In this document: piece after piece, positions 22,127 to 33,679 of the stretch | Position numbering within the stretch: position 1 is the first letter of the stretch | How the letters are laid out: each line of letters starts with the position of its first letter | From: Massospora cicadina | Taxonomy: Eukaryota > Entomophthoromycota > Entomophthoromycetes > Entomophthorales > Entomophthoraceae | DNA length: 64,000 bases | Assembly (NCBI GenBank): GCA_022478985.1 | Contig: JAKSZP010007888.1 | Location: forward strand, 364,236-428,235 | Direction of reading: 5' to 3' | Notes under the pieces: generated by a model | The model's database searches: none | Seen by the model: the letters and a program-made list of their open reading frames with translations, nothing else | Told to the model about the DNA's origin: nothing | Position numbers and translations under genes: made by a program

Positions 22127-24042
22127 TTAAAGCTTATTTAAGGCATGCCAACCAGGGGATGGACATTACAAATTTAAAGCAATAAAGACCAAAACAGATG
22201 AGTGACAAGACAAAATAAATTAAAATAAACCTCCAACCAGTAAGGAGCAGATTGCCGCTAACCCACCATGGCAAAAGTGGAGGGATAATCAGGCGGCTCA
22301 TCATTAGGTGCAGGCTTTGTGGTAGATGCATATTTGTTGTAAAAGCGTACAAAAGCTGAGAGCAGGGGTGTTAGGGCATCAGTTTGGTGGAGATGGAGGA
22401 GTGTAAAATAACGGTTCCTTAGCTAAATATCAGCCTGGAAGACAGCCTCAATAAACTCTGTGGTATGATGTTTATCTTAAATGTGGGCATCAGGGAGTTG
22501 GGCTACATTGGCTATATTTTTTGCCATGCGATTTTTGCATTTGGGTTGAATCTTTCTAGTTCTGCAACATTTTTATGGCAGCGTCATTGGCAGCATTATA
22601 TAATTTGATGATTTCCTCCCATGATTTGTTGGGGAACTTAAGGGGGAATTTGATTCTGCTTAGCCCTTCATGGAATTGAATGGCTGATTGGGCCACTGCT
22701 TTGTGGAGGTGGTGGCTATGGTGTGAGGCCACTGATGCTAATGCAAGATGGTAGTCACTTTGGAATGGAATGTCAATGAGTTTAAGAGCATATCATCTGG
22801 GGGAGAGGGTTTTATTAAAACCAGAATTATAAGTTTTTTTCCAAACATATTCATCTGGGCCTTTTTAACAGGATTCATCACCCTAATTAATGATTATTTT
22901 ATCTGATTCATTGACCTCATTCAATAGGTCCCATAAATAAAATTTTCAAGAATATTGGTGCAGGTTTTGTGAGTGGTAGTATGCGAATGGGTGGATGCTT
23001 GGGTATGAAAGGTGGTCCAGGCCTGAATCTGATTGGTCAGGTTGAGCCCTGGGTGATGAGTGTGGCTGTTTGTTTTAGTGGGTACTTTCCCAAATTGGCC
23101 CATCGAGCAAGAACGTTGGGTTGGAGGGGGCAGCAAAACGCCCCATTCAGATTCCACTGAGAAGGGTTATGAAATAGTAACAGGTGATTTGGCATGGGGG
23201 CATACCTTTTAGATGGCTAAGCTCAAAACAGGTGGGGAAAACCTGTCAACCATTATTAACACAAGCCCAAAGAAATGCTTTGGTGCTACAGCAATATGAG
23301 CACATGGGGGGTTTGATGGGCAATTGCAGAGTGATTTAGATGATGGTAGTAGTGGCTTAAGGGGCAGCAAGGTGCTCTGCACCAGAAGGAACGGTGAATA
23401 CTAGGTTGGGCTTAGTGCCATAAGCCAAAAGCCCCAAAATTAACTCGTCATACAAAATTTGGGGTGGGAGATGTAAGTGGAAATTGGCAAATGACACTAC
23501 CAATGTGGTGTCATCAGGGAGACGAGTTCAGGTAGTGAGGACTGGGTTATTTTTATATATTATAGGGGTCAACACCGCTGCAGCGTCATTTTCTGTTTAG
23601 AAACCTACACCAAAGTAGCCCTTAAAAGGGCAGAAAACAGATAAAGCCAGCTGGCATGAAGGCAGCAGTGGTAAATTTAATTATTGCTTTGTTGGCATAT
23701 GGGAATAAACGCCCATAGTTGACACAGAGGCAAAATTTAATAGTGAATCTGGGGAGAGCAAGAGGATGGGGGTGAGTCAGGTGGATGCACGCAAGGTGGA
23801 GCGCTAAGTCCCATGGAGGGACAGTACAGCCTGTCAATTTTGGTGGAATATTTTAGACTATCCAAATGCATTTCCCTGCTGGTTGAAAAAAGCTGGAAGG
23901 TAAATCACCGCTGCCCCACACTGAAGCAGCAGGCGGAAGATCCAATTACATCAATTTGATAATGGAAGTGGTCAAATGGCTGTAGTTAATTTACCCTTTT
24001 TTGTAAAATCGCTTGAAAGTGAGATAAAGCGGAAATAAAGTT
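22127..24042 (-). mobile_element. E2, ORF1-only LINE-tailed element, apparently full length
   Basis: Flanked by a perfect 15-bp duplication AGCTCTCAGCATCAT (22112-22126 and 24043-24057), giving an insert of 1916 bp on the minus strand. The 3' end (plus-strand left edge) is the complement of GTCCATCCCCTGG, TTGGCATGCC, TTAAATAA, which aligns with E1 and the LINE-1 tail. The interior encodes a degraded protein with an RRM-like region, a CCHC knuckle and the E-type C-terminal domain, but no endonuclease or reverse transcriptase. E2 is thus an ORF1-only ('half-LINE') element. Between it and LINE-2, 24058-24381 is AT-rich with nothing recognisable. Confidence 0.87.
22290..23850 (-). pseudogene. E2 protein: RRM-like plus CCHC plus E C-terminal domain
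   Basis: Read in three shifting minus-strand frames, the protein shows an N-terminal part with WDLALHLACIHLTHPHPLAL and then GYFGVGF.TENDAAAVL and FHLHLPPQILYDELILGLLA. These resemble LINE-1 ORF1 RGWLDLGFKSKIAADEAAAV and FDFLPTTVKRDILEQHLKDG, an RRM-type layout. CSYC.....F..AC at about 23270 matches CTHCDAFGHKAHAC of LINE-1 in spacing, with the His lost. The C-terminal domain (22290-22770) is homologous to the E1 ORF. Several stops and frameshifts are present. The expected role is binding element RNA; the C-terminal domain has no counterpart in LINE-1 ORF1. Confidence 0.65.
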
Positions 24043-24429
24043 AGCTCTCAGCATCATATTATCTAGTTTAACTTTAACTTAGCTCAATAGGCGCCTATCT
24101 GATTTAAGGCTTTTATGGGAATAAATTTGGCTGTTTTCTTTGGAGGATCAAAATTTAAAAGATATACAAAAAGACAACCTGAATATGAGGACTAATTAGA
24201 TAAAGGGTTTTACTATAAAATTTAACCCTTGCATATTTTAAATAGATTAAAGTTACTACTTTGGGGTGCATGATAATCTACCAGTACCTAATAATAGTGT
24301 ATATTATCACAAATTACTTGTTAAGCCCTAGTCTGAACTAATGCCCCCAATATAAATTTACAGTCTTCATCAATGGTATAAAGGATTCTATATCCATTTA
24401 TTTCTCTGAGATAAGATGACCAGAGGACG

Positions 24430-26080
24430 GAAAATACTAGTATATGTAATGAGTAGGGGAGGTGAAGTATAGCAAGATTTAAGCACCGCAGAGTAGAAGA
24501 GCTACCCTTATTGCCAGCAGGTACTGCTAGGTATAGGGGAGTTGAATGCCTTACTACAAAGGGGTTTCCCCTGTTATAGAGCAGGTGTGGAGGAGGTGGT
24601 CCATATGCAGAAACCAAACTGGGAACCATAATTCAACAAGTCTTTGTTGCTTTGGCCTCATGTATCTGTATAGCCATGTTTCAAGGTGTTCCAGTAGATG
24701 TAGGCGAAATCTGCTGAATGTCCAACAGATGGTGGCACAGTTCCCTTAAAGGCATCCAAAGCTATGGTGTGGATTGTCCACATTAAAATGGCGACTATCA
24801 GGGAGCAGAGTGAGGGTGGTATCAGGGATTCAAGTTGGAGTGCGAGGAGGCTTCTGGAGGTTGACAGATCCTAGTTATTTTAGGTTTCTAATAGACGCGC
24901 AACTTCCCGCCATATGGCTCTAGATGGGGGCATGCTTCGAGGCGATGGTGCAGGGTACCATCCCCTTCACATACTGCGCATGTTTCATGAAGAGAATTGG
25001 AGCAATCTGATGTTCTGTAGGTTCTTCTGAGGCAACGACAGGTGTTAGCTCTTACTCTTGGCTGGAGGATTGGATATTGCGTTAGTCTCTATATTGCCTT
25101 CTGTGTTGTGAGATTGTATTGGAGTATAAAGCATCTAGGTAGTTGATTTTCACGATTAATGGGGTCACATTGTGTGTGCCTCTCTGGGGGTGGTCCTCTG
25201 GTTTCCTTACCGTGAAGTGAGCTCTGGTCTTTCCCCTTCCCTGACTAGTGCCTGTGAGAGTGACAATCCACCCCATATGCTGAATGGTGCGGAGAAGGCA
25301 CTTAAAGTGATGGGGTTCTATGTGGTCCCGCTGCATTAAGGCAGTTTGCAAGGTATGTGAGCAAGCTGGACGGGTTGTATGGGTTGGATAGTTTGAGCGC
25401 CTGTGTAAAGTTGGCCCTCGCCGCTCTGGACCTGCGTTGTTGCAGTAGGTATGGGGCTAGGACTTCCTTTATCCTTGTGCCAAATATATGGTTGGTATGA
25501 ACCTCAAAGTCAATTAGGCCCATGCCTCCTCTGGAGCGTGGGCCAAAGAGTGTTTCCACCCATAAAGGTGGCCGGGACCCAGGCCACAGTCATCCCTGGA
25601 TAAGCGTGCGGATTGAGGATATGAATGTAGGTGAGAAGCAGATTGCATGTGCGGGGAACCATACCATTGGGAGGATCAGTGTTTTGCAACTGTTACTCAC
25701 TCCATTAGTCCTGAAGATCTTCCCTTGAGGCAGGCGACACAGTTGGACACCTGCTGTAGAAGTTCATTCTCAATTGTCTCATTGACATACCCCCTGTTTT
25801 CAGCCATATCCCAAGGTGGCAGACAGGATTGGTTGTAGGAGGTGATGCGAATGGTAGGATGAGTGGGTTTTTCCTTTGTGGGGGGCTGTGAGGTTTGGGT
25901 GTTGTGGCCCAGTTGTTAGTGTACTTGCCTATGAGGATTGTCGTGAAATTGACCTTGGGCTCCGCTAGTGTGCCAGGCCAACCAGTATGAAGACTGGTTG
26001 CCCTTTGCTCTTTCGTCTCCATTGGCGTCAGGGCCAGCAGTGCTGGCTAACCCCCTGGCATGATCACCTGCGCCTATTGG
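24430..26080 (-). pseudogene. LINE-2 ORF2 C-terminal region
   Basis: Matches the LINE-1 C-terminal part in pieces: a segment equivalent to LINE-1 FGPHHNGGMGLLDFKAHAAK appears at 25302-25559 as FGPRSRGGMGLIDFEVHTNH. The upstream portion (25705-26022) shows TKEQRATSLHTGW, related to LINE-1 VTKRIASLRAHP. The zinc-like C-terminal motif of LINE-1 (CVVCG..HRLEKCP) maps near 24900-25010, where translations are badly broken. No intact frame is left. Confidence 0.7.
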
Positions 26081-26846
26081 GGATCCCTAACCTATCTACT
26101 CCTACTCTAGATGCTCTAAGCCACTATCAAATAAAAGTAAGTATGGTGCAAAAGAGGAATTTATTAGGAGGGAATGAATCAACTATTTATACTACTTCCT
26201 GGGCTACTGCACCCAAGTACTCTTTGGCCAATAATCTGCCAGAAAACCCATTGGCCTCTAGATTCCAAACCTCTATCAGATTATAAACTTTTATTCATAC
26301 TTCATAGCGATTACCTCTTCAGATCTGCTCAACTGATCACCAAATTATTAATATTAGGTCAATCTATCATCAGCATAAGTCGCTGGTCAATCATATATAA
26401 ATTCATAGATAAATAGGACTTTGAGCATCCTCGGCATGAGTCACCAGTGTTCCAAATTATTTCAATTTCCTAAATGATTAATAATGAATATATCAGCTTT
26501 CCACCAGAAAATCCTACAATCATTTCTTATGGCAGTTGGTGCAGGGATAAAACTTTGCTGACTTGAGCTATAATTAGTGAAATCCTCATTAGATGCTGGT
26601 AACTGAATACAGAAGCTTTCCACCAGAATTTCACTCAAGCTATAGTTAGCGATTTTATTTGTTAGATGCTGGTAACTTAATACAGCAGCATTTCACTTGA
26701 AATTCCCACAGTCATAATTTGATAGTAGTGCCAAACTGGGAATCCACTGATCCTAAAATGGTTATTATTTTTATACCATTAAATAGTATCAAACTAGGCG
26801 ATTAGCCGGCAACTACGCCTGACCAACTGAAACCCTAATTCAGATA
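26081..26846. mobile_element. AT-rich insertion inside LINE-2, origin unknown
   Basis: LINE-2 aligns with LINE-1 up to about 26080 and again from about 26855; the roughly 770 bp between have no match in LINE-1. A 7-bp repeat CTATTGG sits at each edge (26074-26080, 26847-26853) and may be a target duplication. No TG..CA ends or inverted termini are clear, and no coding frame is seen, so a solo LTR or non-autonomous DNA element are both possible. About 90 bp of the LINE seems missing at the site. Confidence 0.5.
26565..26705. repeat. 72-bp tandem duplication inside the LINE-2 insert
   Basis: GAGCTATAATTAG..AGATGCTGGTAACTGAATACAG at 26565 is repeated 72 bp later as AGCTATAGTTAG..AGATGCTGGTAACTTAATACAG (26638). 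Confidence 0.7.
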
Positions 26847-26854
26847 CTATTGGA

Positions 26855-27960
26855 AGGAATCATCTGGTTAAAATTCTGACAAGGATTACTTCCATTTTCC
26901 TTTTGTTGAGCAATGCATTGCTCACAATGGAATGTTCCTCTAGGGTGTGTTCCAGCTGTCAGGCATTATTGTTGTTAGCTATACCTGTCACACAGTCTTC
27001 TGCAAAGGCTAGTATCTTGACTAATGGCTGGCCTTGTGCAGTTATGCCCATAGAGGCGTGAGTCAGCGACATGAAGGAGTGGGTCAAAACTGAAGTTATA
27101 CAGTAGTGGGCTGAGGGGGTCCCCTTGTTTGAGCCCTCTGTGTGGCGTGATCTTGTTAGTTAGAAAGCCTGGGCCACATACAGCCATGGATGCAGATTCT
27201 GAAAAAGAACATCACCCAGTTTATGAATTGGGAAGGAGTTTGAAGGCGCTTAGGCATTCCTTCAGGTACGGCCAGCTAACGTTGTCATATGCCTTCTCCT
27301 GGTCTAGGAATACCAGGGCTCCAGTTGCTTTGGACTGACATATGTTGGCAACAGAGTGTATATTGGTTCAGATTGAGCGCCCTGGTATGAACCCAAACTA
27401 TTTGGGTGTCAGGACTTTGGAGGTTATTGTGCCTAATCTGGTTGCTAAAATTTTTGTAAGTAGTTTTGTATCAGTGTCAGAGAGTGCAATTGGGAGCCAG
27501 TTGGACAGGTCCAGTTTGTCGCCCTTTTTAAACAGTTTTATGACATAGGAGGCCTGGCCACCTGGAAGGATGCGTGTTTTCAGTAGGCCCTTGTTCATTG
27601 ATGCTAAGAGGAGGGGGACGATTTGTTTGAAGTATTTTTTGTAAAATTTGTAGGGTATCCTACCAGGGCCTGAGCATTTCCTAAATGGTGCACTGCGGAA
27701 TGTGTCCCAGAGCTCCTCCTGTGTTATTAGGTTTATGAGGTTATAGTCTGGCGGTGCACTTTCTATTCCAGCGGTGTGTATAAAATCTATAATTTTTTGG
27801 GGAACAGTTGGGGTGTCATGGTATAGTTTGGTGTAGTAACGGTGTACTTCCGCCTTGACCTCTGCTGGGTCAGTTGCCACGATGCTGTCATCTTTGCAGA
27901 CCTGTGTGCATATGGGATGGTTGACACAGGAGTGGAATTGGCGGAAGAAGTACATCAAGC
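26855..27960 (-). pseudogene. LINE-2 reverse transcriptase
   Basis: Non-LTR RT motifs run in minus-strand order. The open frame 27398-27958 (186 codons) carries KCSGPGRIPYKFYKKYFK, then LFKKGDKLDLSNWLPIALSD. Next come GLKQGDPLSPLLYN (27120-27080) and LAFAEDCVTG near 27010. The catalytic FADD box reads FAED, so the first Asp is Glu. The last piece SNALLN near 26910 aligns with LINE-1 SNAALN. Stops and frame changes separate the pieces; it is inactive. Confidence 0.82.
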
Positions 27961-28079
27961 AGGTTTCACCTCCTTTTTATGAATTTAACTTTTCTCAATA
28001 CTTTGATTTTATGCCGGTGTTTGAAGATGAGGGCGTTTAGGTGGGCAGTTATTTCCTCCCATTTGCGCCCCCAGTTGGG

Positions 28080-29060
28080 GCTATAGTCAGACTGTGGTGT
28101 TGAGCTTGAGGTGGTCCAGTTCTGCTAAGGTTTTCATAATTGTGGCTGTGTTGGCAGTGTACTTACATGAGGCGAGATGGTGAGTTTTATTTTTCAGGTC
28201 TTGAAATTTGCCTACATTTATTGGGATCTGATATGAATGAGGTTGCAAATTCTTAATTTGTGGCAACATGTTTGTCCCAATCAGATATTTTCGGGCAATT
28301 ATATATTTTCAGGTGTAGCTTCCTCCAGGTCAACATCTGTGTGGGAGTTCAAGTTTGCAAGAGCTGTACCAAATTTGAGTCAGTGGTTGGAGACCTTGAT
28401 CTTTTTTGTTGAGAAGTTGGAGATGTTCGAATGGTGGGTTTTTGGGGTGAGGATGTAGTCAATGCGGCTCATTGAGATGAGCGTTCCTCTGCATATGTTG
28501 GCAATGGTCATGTGGGGAAGGAGTGGTGACCTGGGGGAAGATATCATGTAGGCCAAGGGATGCCTTTATTGCATGGAATTTGATGTGCCCCGGTGGGTAT
28601 CCACTGAGTTAGTCCATTAGCCCATGTTGGGGTTTCTCAGCAGTTGAAGTCTTTCAACAGGATGGTATCAGGTGAGAGGGTGAGTGTTGAGACGGTTTGA
28701 GGAATTGGTTCCTTTCAGCTGTGGTGCATGGTGCGTAGATAAATGCTAAGAGATTGTGTCCTCTTGGCTTTCAATTGTTGCTACCAGGATGCATATGTGC
28801 AGATATTAAGAGGAGTTGAAGTTTTTAATTATTTTTTATTTTTGCTGACCACCCCACAGTGGGACGTCCATACCAATAGGGATGGTGAGACCCTGGCTGG
28901 CCAGGATCACTCTTCCCCCTGTAGACAATGGGTTTCTTAGATGGCCAAGATGTCTACAGGGGGTTTTCACAGAAAGTCCAGCTTTTTGGCTTTGGATGTT
29001 TGAGCCCTGGCTCCCGTGACATTTAGCATCCCTATTGACACTGAGGTGCATGCGGTGCCT
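28080..29060 (-). pseudogene. LINE-2 ORF2 endonuclease and linker
   Basis: The AP-endonuclease start is visible near 29040 (GMLNVTGARAQTSKAKKLDF and VDILAI.ETHCLQG), matching LINE-1 GTLNIAGLKASPSWARKLSF and VDILAIQETHCPRG. Later parts are degraded. The linker at 28087-28269 (NKTHHLASCKYTANTAT, TLAELDHLKL) aligns with LINE-1 RHYHHLSSRRSRATSA, TLAELAHLES and has only one copy of the segment that is duplicated in LINE-1. Confidence 0.72.
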
Positions 29061-29559
29061 CAGGAGCAGTTGAGAGGGCCATCCAGCCCTAACCCACCAT
29101 TCATTGGCTTGATCTTGCTCCGTGTCACTGGGTCAGTCCACTCTGTATCACTGTCTGATTCCCTACCATGTGTCAATTTATGTGCAGGTTTTGCGGTTTT
29201 AAGAGGTTGCATCAGATTTTTCCGCTCATGGCTCATGGTGGTTCAGTGCAGTGCACTGATTGGATTATGTGGTTTCAGGGTTCAAATTTAAAGAGTTGGG
29301 TCCCGCATTTTCTCCTGTAGTGAATCTGAATTGTTTTTCTAAATTCACTTGATTGAAATCACAAGGTGATTCAGCCAAATGGTTAAGAAAAATTTTCAGT
29401 TTGGGTATTCTGATCTGATTGGGTGAATCAATTAATTTCCTCCATGTCCTCCTAAGCTTGGGCATTTTGTTCTGATTAGTTATCTCGGTTAATTTCCTCT
29501 ATGTACTCCTAAATTTGTCTGGGTCGATTGAGGAGGCCACAAGTGATGTAGCCCTGGCA

Positions 29560-30420
29560 GCTGCCTGCTTGCAGGACTTCCGTACCATTTTTCATAGTTT
29601 GGTTGATACTGGTTCTATGAGGATGTATTGCCCATCCTCTTCCCAGAGAAAGTGTTGGTTGCTATCAATTATTTTGGCGAAGGCTTCATCATCTTCGTCA
29701 ATGATGTCATCACAGAAGTCTGAGTCAAAAATGTCCTCCTTCATGGAGCATGAGTGCTCCTTGTTCCCCAAAAGCGGTGCAGTGGTTGCAGATAGGCGGT
29801 GCACGTTCCAGTGTGACGTGGAATGCCTTTGACACTCCCTCATCTGGGAGGTGAAACACTGTTTTGCGCAGGCTTTTATGTGAGATCCTCGGCCACCTTG
29901 GGGATTGGGTTGATCATGGCATTCGCTTTTTCTTGTGCACAGGTTTGGCATCAGGTGAAACTGCTGTAGTTATTTGCTTAATTTCTCCATAGCTTATAAG
30001 TCCATTTCAGAGCTCCTCCTTTATTACCTTGTGGGGAAGGTTGGTAGGGAGAGAGTTGAAGGAGATGAACAAAGTGTTTGCTTTGTTCCATCTGGTGCAC
30101 GTGGTGCACACAATTTATTTGCCCTCAGGGAAGGCACTTTTGATGCAGACTTTTGTGGCGGCGTCTGCATCTTCTTCGGTTTCTAAGCCCATATCAATCC
30201 AGCTTTGGTGGATGGTATGGGTGGTAACATACACCGCTTGGGTGAAAAGGGAGGCCTGTTCCTTGCCCACTTTCTCCCACAGTGTTGGAGACTTTCCCCA
30301 TGAGAAAAGTTGGAGCCTATGCTTTACCTTCAATATGGGTTGGACATATTGGATTTCCATGTATAAATTTTGTTTCATGGTAAGCTCCACAAACCCGGAT
30401 GGTGTCTAGTTAGTGGTTTC
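29560..30420 (-). pseudogene. LINE-2 ORF1
   Basis: The N-terminal part at 30115-30390 shows LWEKVGKEQASLFTQAVYV and SWIDMGLETEEDADAATKV, matching LINE-1 LWEKFCEDVHKIFPTAVYV and GWLDLGFKSKIAADEAAAV. The C-terminal part at 29592-29951 includes the remains of the CCHC knuckle (APLLGNKEHSCSMKED), of which only the last Cys survives, and then an acidic stretch (DSDFCDDIIDEDDEAFAK) not present in LINE-1. ORF1 proteins bind the element RNA. It is broken by stops between the parts. Confidence 0.75.
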
Positions 30421-30627
30421 TTGGTGGCATCAGTTCCTGGTCCCTCTCCTGAGCGTTTCTTGCCCTTTTTTGCATTGTTTTGTCCATTGTATGAAACATA
30501 TCTCTCCTAGTTTAATTGGGTTTTGTTGAAATTATTCATCTCTCCTGTGTGATTATCAAAAAATGATGTTTGAATTGAATCGTGGTAACTAATGTTATTG
30601 TTACAAAAAAAGCAGGATTCTATATCC

Positions 30628-33600
30628 TATGTATAGTTACTCTTTTGTCTTACATATTTGATAGTCCATACCAAAGTTATTTTTCTAACTTTAATTTACC
30701 TCCTTATATTGAAACTATGCGCCTTGTAATTGTTTAGTTTTTTGTTACCTGAGTATAGCTAGAAAATTCTTAGATACCCATTATTAATCTGGTAAAGGAT
30801 AATCTGCCCCACCTGTAATGAAAGGCTTCACGTTAGTGCATCACAAATGTATTGGGTGGCAAAATCCATGTAAGTTACCACATAATGGATAGGCCTGCTG
30901 AGACCAATCCAAGAGCTTGTGCGTCATGTCTGGAGTTCATAACATACTCATAAAATATAGTTCCAGCGACACTTCATGCTAGTATGGTTTGGCCCAAGGA
31001 CAACGTCAAGACTGAGGCCAGTTCTTGGCCTAGCTCACTATCTGAGCTCATGCTCGAGATCTGAGCTTTATAAATAAAAAATAATTAATCTTATATTCTT
31101 TATATATGACTGCAATGCTTATTAAATAGTTAGGCACATTAGAAGATAAAATTAACCTTTCTGAAACCGCTTTCATCATGATATAGCAGTTGCAAAGCCG
31201 TTATTAAAGCTTTACTCCCAACTTAAGCCCTCAAGAGATTACTAGATCATCATTTGCAATGAGTTAATATCTAAGTTTAATATAATCCAGAGTATCCAAA
31301 ATGCCAGGGTAATATTCCTCTGGATCAGCCTCCACTACTGAATTTGGGTCCCTTACCTTTGGGGAACTGTTACATGATCTTGGTTTCCACAAACTCCTTT
31401 TTTAGTAAATCAACCGCCAATTCTTTGGTAGGAACTGAGACTTCACTAATTAGGTTTTGTATGGACCGGCTGCGCCAGATCTGTTAAATCACTTATGACA
31501 CGATTCAATCACCAAATTAATTGTCCTAAATCATATTTTCATGGGCTATACTATGCAAGTTTCACTATCTCCACCATTTGATTTATAATAAACCATTTTG
31601 CTACTTGAAGTATAAATTTACAGCTATTCACTGTAACGTTGTGACTGCAGCCTTTTTCCAAGAGTACCATCCCTCTTTTTATAGCTGTTCTTTTTTGACT
31701 TTGTACCATCATATGGCATATGGTAAGCTATAAAGTTTACTTATGCACGCTTTTAGAAGTCTTTCATATAGAGCGTACACCAATAGTTTTCCACTAGCAC
31801 TTTGGCTCTCCCATAGGAGCTATACTTCTCAAGTGAGGAGCTTCATTTGACCATAGAGGCTATCACCTAGTTTACAAACTTTATACTTTATTATGTTCTT
31901 ACTGTATATGTTTAAGGTATAATGATCAGGGATTAATAAAACCCCTAAAATTAAGGTTGATTAATCAACCAAAGGGTTAACTGTCATATCTTATGACATA
32001 ATTGTGGGTACATAATTTACAAGGAGGGGATTAAAGCTTAAGGTATCAATTTGGCTGCCCATCTTGATCTTATTTACTCCTTGGACCAACGTTGTACAAG
32101 GGCCAAGTATGCCTAGGCTAGTACCAAGGAGTCATGATATGAGGTTGCCAGCATCGCAACAGCCCTAAAATTTTTACATTACTCAGTCAACAAAAATAGA
32201 TTGCTACATTTGATTGCTAAATGAGGATTTGATTTCAGTTTAAGTACAATAATACCAAAATTGGTAAGATTCACTCAAGTCAAAACTCAAGTTCAGAGAT
32301 ATCCTGGCTATTCTACTACCATCAATGGTAGCATAATCTTAATGACTATATTGGGCTCAATCTAAAAATAATTTGACCATATCCCATCCCCCCAATCTCC
32401 CATATAGTCAGTTTTACCAAACCAACTTTTTGCGGCCATCTCAGTTTTTATATGAGCTTAGAAATTTTTTATGATGGACCCTCAGTTTGGCTTGTCCCTA
32501 AACTCCCCAAGGAAGTATTCCACAAACTAACCCTTTTTATACTTCCAAAAACTATATGCTTAATTGATTACACCGTTGGTGTAGTCTAGATCAATTACAA
32601 TTTAAGCTAAAAAGGGTCTACACCCTTTTTAACAATTGGTCATAAACCCCTCAGGAGTCCAATAATGTTGTTGCCTAGTTCAGGCTAAATTGGCATTTTT
32701 AATAACTATATATGCTTACTGGGGTCGCCCTATTGTTATCAAAGTTCATATTGGATTTTCACTCTTTTTACCAGTAAGTTCCCAGTTTACCTGGGTTTTA
32801 AATTCACATCAACTACTCAGTAATAGTAGAATTAAGGACGGCCCCTTAAATCAATTTGACTGCCAACTTTTTAACTATATATGGTATTAGAATTTAAGTT
32901 ATATCCAACACATTAAGTATTTTAGCTTTTATAACTTTACAACATTAGGCGTCCATAGCCTGGATTTAATCCATTCACAAAATCTAGGATTGAATATTTT
33001 AAATTTAAAAGAAATGGTTGGATGTTGTTATCAACTATGTCACCCACTCAATTGGCAACTTTTAAGGGATATGTGGGTACCGTATATTGATACCAAATTT
33101 CTATCATAACAAGTTATACCAATTGACCAAACTTATAAGTTTTTAAACCTCTAACCTTACTCTATCACCCTATATTTAAATCAGATGAAGGTTTTAAGAC
33201 CTACCTATGGTAATTTTTAACCAAGTTATAAAAAAATATCATCTTGGTAAATTATATTTCCAAGTACATATTTGCTACTAATACTTACGCAATTCTCCAT
33301 ACCATATCAAAAAACCTCTACCCCCACCACCCAAATTTTTTATAAGTTGGTCAATGATACCTATAGTTTTTAAACTTTATAAGTGTACACTTATATGCCA
33401 TAGATATTGGGAAGATATTTCTAATTTTTGGGTTGGGAACACTAGTGCTAAAAAGGAAGATTTTTCTAACCTCATGGCTGATTTATTAAATGGTAAGGTT
33501 TAAGGGTAAGGTTTAAAGGTTAAAACTTTTGGCCAATGTTTTTTGTAATGAATCTAGGCCCCATCTTAAATAACCTTACATTTAAAACTATAAATTTTGC

Positions 33601-33660
33601 TAGAGGTTGGTCCAATTTATAAGCATTAGCCAACTAGCCCAGTTTTTCTTGTGTTTATAA
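30628..33660. other. AT-rich spacer
   Basis: Strongly AT-rich with no reading frame longer than about 66 codons and no family resemblance. No terminal repeats, RNA gene or promoter was recognised. A possible short inverted segment GAGGCCAGTTCTTGGCCTAGCTC lies near 31014. Confidence 0.5.
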
Positions 33661-33679
33661 TTTCTAGAGATATCAATAA

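Larger units (their letters stand above)
24396..30613 (-). mobile_element. LINE-2, full-length non-LTR retrotransposon, decayed
   Basis: Bounded by a perfect 14-bp duplication AGGATTCTATATCC (24382-24395 and 30614-30627). Order on the minus strand from 30613: leader, ORF1, ORF2 endonuclease, linker, reverse transcriptase, C-terminal region, and a tail related to LINE-1 (CCGTCCTCTGGTC..AAATAAAT). It aligns with LINE-1 throughout but is more diverged and full of stops. An AT-rich insert (26081-26846) splits the region after the RT active site. Confidence 0.9.

Noticed and set aside
22134..22352. Hydrophobic 72-codon ORF resembling a small membrane protein
   Set aside because: It lies in a wrong frame over the end of the E2 coding region and its 3' tail; homology with E1 is in another frame.
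26081..26846. LINE-2 guest as a solo LTR
   Set aside because: No TG..CA ends, no 5-bp duplication and no matching LTR in the window; left as unknown.
30029..30409. Plus-strand 126-codon ORF near the LINE-2 5' end
   Set aside because: Antisense to LINE-2 ORF1, whose minus-strand translation matches LINE-1.
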